The notes beneath the pieces are model-generated. The model saw only the letters and a list, made by a program, of their open reading frames with translations. It was not told the DNA's origin and did no database searches. A stretch of DNA of 6,411 nt from DATGQT01 sp033720695 (GTDB taxonomy: Bacteria > Bacteroidota > Rhodothermia > Rhodothermales > Rubricoccaceae), in the NCBI GenBank assembly GCA_033720695.1, contig JAWWCA010000205.1, positions 1-6,411 on the forward strand, written 5' to 3'. Numbering within the stretch: position 1 is the stretch's first letter; each line of letters begins with the position of its first letter. This document shows positions 1 through 6,053 of the stretch, in pieces. The translations under genes were made by a program, and so were the position numbers.

Positions 1-386
1 CCGATGCCGCGGACCTCGGCCCACGTCCGGCCCCCGTCGACGGAGCGGAGGACGGTTCCGGAGGGGTTGGCGAGGAGGGTGTCGCCTTGGGGTCCTCGCC
101 CGAGCGCGTGGAGTTGGCCGGTGTAGCGCGGGTCATCGCGGACGTGGACCCAGGTGCCGGGGAAGCCGGCGGAGGTGTCGAGGCGGTAGGGCCCGCTGCC
201 CGTGGCCCAGAGGGTGCCGTCGGGACCGAAGGCGAGGCTCTGGGGCTGGATGAACCGGTCGCCGACGCGCTCCCAGGCGAATCCCTCCCCCGGCGCGGGG
301 AGGTCCTGCGCGTGGGCGACGGGCGCCGCGTGGAGGGCCGCGCCCGTCGCCAGGAGGAGGAGGGCGAGGGCGGAGCGGCGGGACAT
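1..386 (-). CDS. Secreted Asp-box (BNR-like) beta-propeller protein, N-terminal part, cut by the window edge
   Basis: The minus strand encodes 128 full codons before the left edge, with no stop. Residues 1-26 look like a Sec signal peptide: a basic start (MSRRS), a leucine/alanine core (ALALLLLATGAALHA) and an AHA cleavage motif before QDLP. The mature part has a propeller-blade phrase (LAFGPDGTLWATG, about 51-63) and a canonical Asp box, SVDGGRTW, at 115-122. Asp boxes occur in BNR/sialidase-like and photosystem-stability-factor-like propellers; the fold is a family inference and no activity can be assigned. Many such Bacteroidota proteins end in a type IX sorting domain, but the C-terminus is not visible. 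I chose the ATG at 386 because it begins the typical signal peptide and lies just after a possible promoter. An in-frame ATG at 404 would add six residues (MPVAPA). The gene is divergent from the CDC48 gene. Confidence 0.75.
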   Translation of the reverse strand, partial: MSRRSALALLLLATGAALHAAPVAHAQDLPAPGEGFAWERVGDRFIQPQSLAFGPDGTLWATGSGPYRLDTSAGFPGTWVHVRDDPRYTGQLHALGRGPQGDTLLANPSGTVLRSVDGGRTWAEVRGI

Positions 387-408
387 GGCGGGGGCGACGG
401 GCATACGT

Positions 409-438
409 GAATTACGAGTCGAGAAGGCCCGGGGTCAA
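409..438 (-). promoter_or_regulatory. Possible promoter of the secreted propeller gene
   Basis: On the minus strand, TTGACC (438-433) is followed after 18 bases by TAATTC (414-409). This resembles a -35/-10 pair and is the most AT-rich stretch of the divergent spacer. Transcription would begin near 402, giving a leader of about 16 bases before the ATG at 386 and leaving the ATG at 404 at or before the start site. The second box also loosely resembles the Bacteroidota TAnnTTTG element. The match is weak and untested. Confidence 0.3.
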
Positions 439-537
439 GTCTCCCCCCGCGGCGCCGGGTTCTGCGACGCGGGCGGCGTGAACCTCGCCACGCGACGGGC
501 GTGCCACCGGGCCACCTCCGACTCCCGACCCTCCCCC

Positions 538-2865
538 ATGCCCGACGCGCCCGACCCGAACGGCACCCCCCCGACCACCGACACCGTCCGCCTCCAGGTG
601 GCCGGCGCCCAGAATCCCGACGTGGGCAAGGGCGTCGCGCGGCTGAGCCAGGAGGCCCTCGCCGAGCTCGGCCTCGGCCCCGGCGCCGTCCTCGCCCTCA
701 CCGGCAAGCGGACCACGGCCGCGATCGCGCTGCCCCCCTACCCGACCGACGCCGGCCTCCCCATCGTCCGCCTCGACGGCCTCCAGCGCGCCAATGTCGG
801 CGTCGGCCTGAGCGACCACGTCGAGGTGGGACGGGCCGAGGTGAAGCCGGCGACGTCGGTGGTCCTGGCGCCGGCGCAGCAGAACGTCCGCCTCCAGGGC
901 CGCGGCGACGCCCTCCGACAGACGTTCCTCGGCCGCCCCCTCGTGGCCGGCGACGTGGTCTCGACGAGCGTGTACCGCCGCCAGCCCGGCCCGGCCGACA
1001 CCGGCCTCCCGCCCGAGGTGGCGCGGGCGCTGTTCGGGCAGCAGCGGGCGTTCGGGCTCCAGGAGATCCGCCTCGTCGTCGTGAGCACGGCGCCGCGGGG
1101 GATCGTCCAGGTGACGGAGGAGACCGAGATCGAGCTGCTGCCGGAGTACGCCGAGCCGCGCGAGGGCGAGGGCCCCGTCGGCGTCACCTACGACGACGTC
1201 GGCGGCCTGGGCGACACCATCGAGCAGGTGCGCGAGATGATCGAGCTGCCGCTCAAGCACCCCGAGCTCTTCGCCCGCCTCGGCATCGACCCGCCCAAGG
1301 GGGTCCTCCTCTACGGCCCGCCCGGCACGGGCAAGACCCTCCTCGCCAAGGCCGTCGCCAACGAGTCCGACGCGGCCTTCTTCTCGATCAACGGGCCCGA
1401 GATCATGGGCCGCTACTACGGCGAGAGCGAGGAGCGCCTCCGCGGCGTCTTCGAGGAGGCCCAGCAGAGCGCCCCGAGCATCCTCTTCATCGACGAGCTC
1501 GACTCGATCGCGCCGAGCCGCGAGGAGACGGGCGAGGTCGAGCGCCGCGTCGTGGCCCAGCTCCTCACGCTGATGGACGGGCTGGAGGCGCGCGAGAACG
1601 TCGTCGTCATCGGCGCCACGAACCGGCCCGAGGCCATCGACGAGGCGCTCCGCCGGCCGGGCCGGTTCGACCGCGAGATCGTCGTCGGCGTGCCCGACCT
1701 CACCGGCCGCCGCGAGATCCTCAACATCCACACGCGCGGGATGCCGCTGGGCGAGGGCGTGAGCCTGGAGGAGCTGGCCCGCACCACCTACGGCTTCGTC
1801 GGGGCCGACCTCGGCGCGCTCGCCCGCGAGGCCGCCATCTCGGCGCTGCGCCGCCACCTCCCCGAGATCGACCTCGACCAGGACGAGATCCCCCAGGAGA
1901 TCCTCGACAAGCTCGTCGTGCAGGAGGCCGACTTCCAGGACGCCCTCAAGCGGGTCCAGCCCTCCGCCCTCCGCGAGATCCAGATCCAGGTGCCGACCGT
2001 GGGCTGGGCCGACATCGGCGGGCTGGAGAGCGTGAAACAGCAGCTCCGCGAGGGCATCGAGCTGCCGCTCCAGAACCCCGACGCCTTCCGCCGCCTCGGC
2101 ATCCGCCAGGCCAAGGGCTTCCTGCTCTACGGCCCCCCCGGCAACGGCAAGACGCTCCTCGCCAAGGCCGTCGCCCGCGAGGCCGAGGCCAACTTCGTCG
2201 CGACGAAGTCGTCGGACCTCCTCAGCAAGTGGTACGGCGAGTCCGAGAAGCAGGTGAGCCGGCTGTTCCAGCGCGCCCGCCAGGTGGCGCCCACGGTCAT
2301 CTTCATCGACGAGATCGACGCCCTCGCCCCCAGCCGCGGCGGCGGCCTCGGCGAGCCCGCCGTGACCGAGCGCGTCGTCAACACGATCCTGGCCGAGATG
2401 GACGGGCTCGAAGAGCTCCAGGGCGTCGTCGTCGTCGGCGCCACGAACCGGCCGACGCTGCTCGACCCGGCGCTCCTCCGGCCGGGCCGCTTCGACGAGC
2501 TCGTCTACGTCCCCGTCCCCGACGAGGCCGGCCGCCGCACGATCCTCGGCATCCAGACCGGCAAGATGCCGCTCGGCGACGACGTGGACCTCGACGCCCT
2601 CGCGGCCCAGACCGAGCGCTACTCCGGCGCCGACCTCGAGAACCTCGTCCGCAAGGCCGGTCTCCAGGCGCTCCGCGAGGACCTCGACCGCGAGACCGTC
2701 CCGATGCGGTTCTTCGAGGAGGCGCTGCGGGAGACGCGGCCGAGCGTGACGCCCGAGGTGGAGCGGGAGTACGAGCGGATGGCCGAGCAGCTCAAGCAGG
2801 AGCACCCCCGCGGCGAGCGCCGCATCGGCTTCCAGCTCGAGCCCACCGAGAACGGCGGCTCGTGA
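538..2865 (+). CDS. CDC48/p97/VAT-family double AAA+ ATPase
   Basis: A complete 775-residue protein, close to archaeal VAT (about 745) and human p97 (806). Family members form hexamers that use ATP to unfold or extract proteins in the cytoplasm. The N domain has a double-psi barrel half at about 17-100 (with GKGVARLS and GKRTTAA) and a second half at about 105-202. D1 has Walker A GPPGTGKT 260-267, Walker B ILFIDE 315-320, sensor-1 N362 and arginine fingers R373/R376. D2 has Walker A GPPGNGKT 532-539, Walker B VIFIDE 587-592, sensor-1 N637 and R648/R651. Both rings look catalytically intact. Pore loops are aromatic in both: RYYGES in D1 (292-297), as in archaeal VAT, and KWYGES in D2 (564-569). 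The tail ends ENGGS and lacks the HbYX motif used to dock on 20S proteasomes. I chose the ATG at 538 because homology begins just after it; the frame is open upstream to 202, but that part looks non-coding. The leader is C/T-rich with no Shine-Dalgarno sequence. Confidence 0.97.
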   Translation: MPDAPDPNGTPPTTDTVRLQVAGAQNPDVGKGVARLSQEALAELGLGPGAVLALTGKRTTAAIALPPYPTDAGLPIVRLDGLQRANVGVGLSDHVEVGRAEVKPATSVVLAPAQQNVRLQGRGDALRQTFLGRPLVAGDVVSTSVYRRQPGPADTGLPPEVARALFGQQRAFGLQEIRLVVVSTAPRGIVQVTEETEIELLPEYAEPREGEGPVGVTYDDVGGLGDTIEQVREMIELPLKHPELFARLGIDPPKGVLLYGPPGTGKTLLAKAVANESDAAFFSINGPEIMGRYYGESEERLRGVFEEAQQSAPSILFIDELDSIAPSREETGEVERRVVAQLLTLMDGLEARENVVVIGATNRPEAIDEALRRPGRFDREIVVGVPDLTGRREILNIHTRGMPLGEGVSLEELARTTYGFVGADLGALAREAAISALRRHLPEIDLDQDEIPQEILDKLVVQEADFQDALKRVQPSALREIQIQVPTVGWADIGGLESVKQQLREGIELPLQNPDAFRRLGIRQAKGFLLYGPPGNGKTLLAKAVAREAEANFVATKSSDLLSKWYGESEKQVSRLFQRARQVAPTVIFIDEIDALAPSRGGGLGEPAVTERVVNTILAEMDGLEELQGVVVVGATNRPTLLDPALLRPGRFDELVYVPVPDEAGRRTILGIQTGKMPLGDDVDLDALAAQTERYSGADLENLVRKAGLQALREDLDRETVPMRFFEEALRETRPSVTPEVEREYERMAEQLKQEHPRGERRIGFQLEPTENGGS

Positions 2866-2940
2866 GGTCGTCTCCCTCCGAGCCTATCATCCCGAGCGCG
2901 GCCACAGGGTCCGCGCCGTGGGCGCCAGAAGCCGCCCCGT

Positions 2941-3012
2941 GGCCCCCGTCTTCCCGGGGCCAGATCCCCCGCCTTCGCGGGGGCAGGCTCTTCGACGCCG
3001 GCCCTTCGGGCC
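2941..3012. terminator. Cluster of three GC-rich stem-loops between convergent genes
   Basis: Three consecutive hairpins lie between the stops of the CDC48 gene (2865) and the cupin gene (3046). The first is GGCCCC 2941-2946 with GGGGCC 2956-2961 (9-base loop). The second is CCCCCGC 2966-2972 with GCGGGGG 2977-2983 (CTTC loop). The third is GGCCC 3000-3004 with GGGCC 3008-3012 (TTC loop). The position between convergent genes suggests two-way termination. There is no T-tract on either strand, so classical intrinsic termination is uncertain; a Rho-dependent or RNA 3'-end stabilising role is equally possible. Confidence 0.45.
2966..2983. repeat. REP-like intergenic palindrome candidate
   Basis: The 18-base palindrome CCCCCGCCTTCGCGGGGG is flanked by AGAT on the left and CAGG on the right. 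Its core resembles the intergenic palindromes with CCCCGC(GAAGG or CCTTC)GCGGGG cores that are dispersed in many copies in several high-GC proteobacteria. Only one copy is present here, so calling it a dispersed repeat is an inference from resemblance. It may be no more than the central terminator hairpin. Confidence 0.35.
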
Positions 3013-3045
3013 TCCGCCCAGGAGGACAGGGGGCTGTTCGGGCGC

Positions 3046-3384
3046 TCAGGCGTCGTCGCGGTCGTTGACGCGGGCGGGCGGGGCCGTGGCCTCGACGGCG
3101 ACGAGCCGCTCCAACACCGTGTAGTGGTGCTCGGCGCCGTCGGGCACGAGGTAGGAGTCGCCGGCCTCCATCGTCAGGACGTCGTCGCCGACGCGGATGC
3201 GCACCTTGCCCTCGACGACGTAGCCGACGGTCTCGTAGGGGCGGGTGTGCGGGGCGCCCTCCTCGCCGGGCGCCTCCTCCCACAGCCGCATGGCGAGGCG
3301 CTTGCCGCTGACGAGGTACTTCTGGCCCATCTCGCCGAGGGGGGAGGTGTGGGAATCGACGCGCTTGATCGTTCGGTCGGACAT
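3046..3384 (-). CDS. Small single-domain cupin protein
   Basis: A complete 112-residue protein forming one cupin beta-barrel. Cupin motif 1 is HTRPYETVGYVVEG (46-59), which aligns with the common HxHPxExxxYVLxG pattern; H46 and E51 are the expected metal ligands, but the second histidine is R48. Motif 2 is canonical: G75, P81, G83 and H86 in GDSYLVPDGAEHH. Such small cupins include isomerases, dioxygenases, sugar-binding and sensor-like proteins; the exact role cannot be read from sequence. I chose the ATG at 3384 because the protein begins cleanly as MSDRTIKRVD; the frame stays open 40 codons further upstream, but that stretch is low-complexity and overlaps the C/T-rich leader. The gene is divergent from the FAD monooxygenase and may share control with it. 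It converges on the CDC48 gene across a hairpin-rich spacer. Confidence 0.9.
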   Translation of the reverse strand: MSDRTIKRVDSHTSPLGEMGQKYLVSGKRLAMRLWEEAPGEEGAPHTRPYETVGYVVEGKVRIRVGDDVLTMEAGDSYLVPDGAEHHYTVLERLVAVEATAPPARVNDRDDA

Positions 3385-3388
3385 GGTC

Positions 3389-3430
3389 GAGGGGAAGAGG
3401 AGAAGAGGGAGGGGATGAGAGAGGAGGGGG
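3389..3430. promoter_or_regulatory. Homopurine/homopyrimidine tract forming the cupin 5' leader
   Basis: On the plus strand 41 of 42 bases are purines; the only exception is T3416. Read on the minus strand it is a C/T-rich leader ending five bases before the cupin ATG, with no Shine-Dalgarno sequence. It sits in the divergent spacer ahead of the FAD monooxygenase. A translational role (recruitment without an anti-Shine-Dalgarno pairing) or triplex-prone DNA is possible. Both are inference. Confidence 0.4.
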
Positions 3431-5164
3431 TTGAATCGCAGGGGCGCCCCGCGGTTTCGACGGGCGCCGGACGGTGGACCCGGGACGACGCCCCGCCGTC
3501 TCACGCCTCCGGATCACCCCCTGCGCCCTCTGCCCACCGCCCACCGATACGACATCGCCCTCGTCGGGTACGGGCCGGTGGGGTCGTTGCTGGCCGCCCT
3601 CCTCGGAGCCTGCGGGCTGCGGGTCCTCGTGCTGGAGCGGGAGACGACGCCCTACGCCCTCCCCCGCGCCGCCCACCTCGACGACGAGGCCCTCCGCGTG
3701 CTCCAGGCCGCCGGCGCCGACGCGGCCACCCTCGCCGCCGCCCGCCCCCTCGACGGGATGGACCTCGTGACGGACGACGGCCGGCTCCTCCTCCGCCTCC
3801 GTAAGGTCGGCGCTCGCGCCGAGCCCTACGGCTTCCCGGCCGCGACCCTCATCCACCAGCCGACGGTCGAAGGGGCGCTCCGCGCCCGGGCCGAGGCCCA
3901 CCCGACCGTCGAGGTGCGCCTCGGCCACGCCGTCGGGGCCGTCCGCGAGGAAGACGGCGGCGCGACGTTGGCCGTGCAGGGTCCGGAGGGGCCGTACGAG
4001 GTGCGCGCCGCCTGGGTCGTCGGGTGCGACGGCGCCAACAGCCTCGTGCGGGAGGCGATGGGGAGTCCGCTCGTGCCCGTGCGGCGGTTCGCGCAGCGGT
4101 GGCTGGTGGTGGACGCGACGCTGCGCGGATCGGCGGGCCTGGACCTGCCGGAGCGCCTCCTCCAGATCTCCAGCCCGCGCCGCCCGACCACCTCCGTCCC
4201 GTTCCCCGACCCGCGCCACCGGTGGGAGTTCATGCTGCGGCCCGACGAGGACGCCGAGGCGATGACGACGCCCGAGACGGTCCGCCGGCTCCTCGCCCCC
4301 CACGTCGACCCCGACGCCGTCGAGGTCGAGCGCGCGGCCGTCTACACGTTCCGGGCCGTCGTGGCCGCGCGCTGGCGGAGGGGGCGGCTCTTGCTCGCGG
4401 GCGACGCGGCGCATCAGATGCCGCCGTTCCTCGGACAGGGGCTCGGCGCGGGCATCCGCGACGCGCACAACCTCGCGTGGAAGCTGGCCCTCGCGGCCCG
4501 GGGCATGGCCGACGCCGCGCTCCTCGACACCTACGGCGAGGAGCGCCGCCCCCACGTCGCGGCCGTGACGCGGCTGGCGGTGCGGGCCGGCCGCGTCATC
4601 CAGCTCGGCGGGCCGCTCGCCCGCCTCCGCGACGCGCTCCTGCCCGCCCTCGCCCGCGCCGGGCCGCTCCTCCGCCTGCTCACCGAGCAGGAGCACGACA
4701 TCCCGCGCATCCCCCTCGCCTGCGCCGGCACGCCGCTGCCACGCCGGCCGCTCCTGCCTCAACCGGCGGTCGTCACGCCCGACGGCGCCTGCCGCCGCCT
4801 CGATGACGTCCTGGAGGCAGGCGTTCCTTCAGGGGTCCCTGCGGGGGTCCCTCCGGGAGCCCCTGCGGGGGTTGCGCTCGTCGGCCTCGGCGTGAGTCCG
4901 CGCGGCTGGGTGCAGCCGGCCGACCTCGGGCTGTGGACGCGCCTCGCCACCCGCGCCGTCCACGTCGTGCCGCCGGACGCGCCGTGGCCCGCGGCGTCGC
5001 GCGGCGAGCGGGCTGTCCGCGACGGCGGCGCGCTCGTCGCTTGGCTCGGTCGCAGCGCGGCCGTGCTCGTCGTGCGCCCCGACCGCCACCTCTTCGGCGT
5101 GTACGAGGCCGGGGAGGGCGGGCGCGCCGCCGCTGCGCTCCAGGAGGCTCTCCGGCTCCGGTAG
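3431..5164 (+). CDS. MhpA-like FAD-dependent aromatic-ring monooxygenase
   Basis: A flavoprotein of the p-hydroxybenzoate-hydroxylase fold, 577 residues from the TTG at 3431. Members hydroxylate phenolic rings with NAD(P)H and O2. Visible motifs, numbered from the TTG, are the dinucleotide-binding GYGPVG (46-51) with acidic E69 after the second strand, the DG motif GCDGANS (198-204), RWEFML (264-269) as in MhpA-type hydroxylases, and the GD motif AGDAAHQMPPF (323-333). The C-terminal part (from about 420) resembles the thioredoxin-like domain of MhpA/phenol hydroxylases, ends with VVRPDRHLFG, and contains a short GVPx repeat (464-481). The substrate is unknown. TTG 3431 is the only ATG/GTG/TTG start upstream of the FAD motif, after an in-frame stop at 3416. 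However, residues 1-33 look like translated spacer, and a CTG at 3530 would give MPTAHRYDIALVG, the usual family N-terminus, and 544 residues. The SDR gene follows after 67 bases, probably in one transcript. Confidence 0.93.
   Translation: MNRRGAPRFRRAPDGGPGTTPRRLTPPDHPLRPLPTAHRYDIALVGYGPVGSLLAALLGACGLRVLVLERETTPYALPRAAHLDDEALRVLQAAGADAATLAAARPLDGMDLVTDDGRLLLRLRKVGARAEPYGFPAATLIHQPTVEGALRARAEAHPTVEVRLGHAVGAVREEDGGATLAVQGPEGPYEVRAAWVVGCDGANSLVREAMGSPLVPVRRFAQRWLVVDATLRGSAGLDLPERLLQISSPRRPTTSVPFPDPRHRWEFMLRPDEDAEAMTTPETVRRLLAPHVDPDAVEVERAAVYTFRAVVAARWRRGRLLLAGDAAHQMPPFLGQGLGAGIRDAHNLAWKLALAARGMADAALLDTYGEERRPHVAAVTRLAVRAGRVIQLGGPLARLRDALLPALARAGPLLRLLTEQEHDIPRIPLACAGTPLPRRPLLPQPAVVTPDGACRRLDDVLEAGVPSGVPAGVPPGAPAGVALVGLGVSPRGWVQPADLGLWTRLATRAVHVVPPDAPWPAASRGERAVRDGGALVAWLGRSAAVLVVRPDRHLFGVYEAGEGGRAAAALQEALRLR
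3443..3468. repeat. Inverted repeat between cupin and monooxygenase genes
   Basis: GGCGCCC (3443-3449) is repeated in inverted form as GGGCGCC (3462-3468), with a 12-base spacer. The left arm lies inside the 10-base palindrome GGGGCGCCCC (3441-3450). If the monooxygenase starts near 3530, this lies in the divergent promoter region and could be an operator or a leader hairpin. In DNA this GC-rich, chance occurrence is quite possible. Confidence 0.22.
4820..4867 (+). repeat. Coding 12-bp minisatellite (GVPx repeats)
   Basis: Four imperfect 12-base units inside the monooxygenase encode GVPS, GVPA, GVPP and GAPA, followed by a partial unit (GV). Units two and three share GGGGTCCCT. The repeat falls between the FAD core and the final thioredoxin-like segment and probably forms a flexible linker or surface loop. 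Such units can change copy number by slippage without shifting the frame. Confidence 0.75.
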
Positions 5165-5195
5165 GGAGTGGACGGCGGGCGGCGGACAGACGATC

Positions 5196-5231
5196 TTGCC
5201 CCTCCCCCTCGCCTCTTCCCCGCCCCCTCCC
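5196..5231 (+). promoter_or_regulatory. C/T-rich leader before the SDR start, without Shine-Dalgarno
   Basis: Of the 36 bases immediately before the ATG at 5232, 33 are pyrimidines. There is no GGAGG-like sequence. The whole spacer after the monooxygenase stop is only 67 bases and shows no clear promoter, which supports cotranscription and translation initiation through a C/T-rich leader. This resembles the leaders of the CDC48 and cupin genes. Its function is inferred from position. Confidence 0.4.
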
Positions 5232-6011
5232 ATGGCTCCTCCCCCCTTCCGCCTCGACGGCAAGGTCGCCCTCGTCACCGGCGCGAGCCGAGGCATCGGG
5301 CGGGCCGTGGCCGAGGCGTTCGCCGCCGCCGGCGCGCGCGTCGTCCTCGCCTCCCGCAAGCAAGAGGCCCTCGACGAGGTGGCCGCCGCCCTCCGGGACG
5401 ACGGGGGCGAGGCCCTCGCCGTCGCCGCGCACGCGGGCGACGACGCGGCCGTCGAGGACCTCGTGGCCCGCACCGTCGACGCCTTCGGTGGCCTCGACGT
5501 CCTCGTCAACAACGCCGCCACGAACCCCCACTTCGGGCCGCTCCTCGACGCCGACATGGGGGTGTGGGACAAGACGCTCGACGTCAACCTCAAGGGGTAC
5601 GTCCGCCTCGCGAAGGCGTGCGTCCCGGCGATGCGCGCGCGCGGCGGCGGCAGCATCGTCAACATGGCGAGCGTGGCGGGCGAGCGGCCGCAGCCCGGCA
5701 TGGGCGTCTACTGCGTCACGAAGGCCGGCGTCCTCATGCTGACCGACGTGCTGGCGGCGGAGTTGGCGGCGGAGGGGATCCGCGTCAACGCCATCCTGCC
5801 CGGCTTCGTCAAGACGCGGTTCTCGTCGGTCCTGTGGCAGGACGAGGCGGCGCACGAGGCGCTCCTCCGGAACATCCCGCAGGGGCGGCTGGCCGAGCCC
5901 GAGGAGGTGGCCGCCCTCGCCCTCTACCTCGCCTCGGACGCCAGCCGGTTCATGACCGGCGCCCACCTCCGCCTCGACGGCGGGCAGAACGTCGCGCCCC
6001 CGGCGCTCTGA
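5232..6011 (+). CDS. DHRS4-like short-chain dehydrogenase/reductase (classical SDR)
   Basis: A complete 259-residue Rossmann-fold oxidoreductase of normal classical-SDR length. The cofactor motif TGASRGIG is at 16-23, and S41-R42 after the second strand is compatible with NADP(H) preference. NNAA is at 93-96. The catalytic tetrad is N119, S147, Y160 and K164 (YCVTK, with the usual 13-residue Ser-Tyr spacing). NPHFGPLLD, VWDKTLDVN and PGFVKTRFSSVLW resemble the DHRS4 branch, whose animal members reduce carbonyls and retinal with NADPH; the bacterial substrate is unknown. The C-terminal LRLDGGQNV is typical of SDR ends. I chose the ATG at 5232 because MAPPPFRLDGKVALVTG is a standard SDR start; a TTG at 5196 would add 12 proline-rich residues translated from the C/T leader. 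The gene probably shares a transcript with the upstream monooxygenase, so it may oxidise or reduce a related alcohol, ketone or quinone intermediate. Confidence 0.95.
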   Translation: MAPPPFRLDGKVALVTGASRGIGRAVAEAFAAAGARVVLASRKQEALDEVAAALRDDGGEALAVAAHAGDDAAVEDLVARTVDAFGGLDVLVNNAATNPHFGPLLDADMGVWDKTLDVNLKGYVRLAKACVPAMRARGGGSIVNMASVAGERPQPGMGVYCVTKAGVLMLTDVLAAELAAEGIRVNAILPGFVKTRFSSVLWQDEAAHEALLRNIPQGRLAEPEEVAALALYLASDASRFMTGAHLRLDGGQNVAPPAL

Positions 6012-6023
6012 GCCTCAGGGCGA

Positions 6024-6053
6024 ACCGGATTCCCGGTCCGACGTGACGTCGGA
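6024..6053. other. Stem-loop followed by a 17-bp palindrome downstream of the SDR gene
   Basis: ACCGG (6024-6028) pairs with CCGGT (6033-6037) across an ATTC loop. It is followed by the perfect odd palindrome TCCGACGTGACGTCGGA (6037-6053), which could also fold as a 6-bp stem with loop GTGAC. The pair starts 13 bases after the SDR stop and ends 57 bases before the next start at 6111. It could end the SDR transcript or bind a dimeric regulator of the next gene. No T-tract follows. Confidence 0.4.

Noticed and set aside
87..410. A 107-residue plus-strand open frame at the left edge
   Set aside because: The opposite strand of the same stretch encodes a signal peptide and an Asp box, so this Gly/Glu/Ala-rich frame is its shadow.
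202..537. N-terminal extension of the CDC48 protein by 112 residues
   Set aside because: The extension overlaps the opposite-strand signal-peptide gene, is Arg/Ala-rich and has no counterpart in CDC48 proteins, whose N domain begins just after the ATG at 538.
412..2805. A 797-residue open frame on the minus strand opposite the CDC48 gene
   Set aside because: It is an antisense shadow: repeated Leu/Asp/Glu/Arg-rich text with no domain, produced by strong GC bias at third positions of the real gene.
501..3068. An 855-residue Arg/Pro-rich open frame on the plus strand overlapping CDC48
   Set aside because: Its composition (runs of Arg and Pro) is that of an out-of-frame reading of GC-rich codons; the CDC48 frame has clear family motifs.
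2792..4762. A 656-residue minus-strand open frame across the cupin and monooxygenase genes
   Set aside because: It overlaps two well-supported genes in other frames and shows no recognisable motif.
4820..4873. CRISPR-like or mobile repeat
   Set aside because: The units are adjacent 12-base copies without spacers and stay in frame, so this is a coding minisatellite.
5196..5231. TTG start adding MPLPLASSPPPP to the SDR
   Set aside because: These residues are translated from the C/T-rich leader; the ATG at 5232 gives a standard SDR N-terminus.
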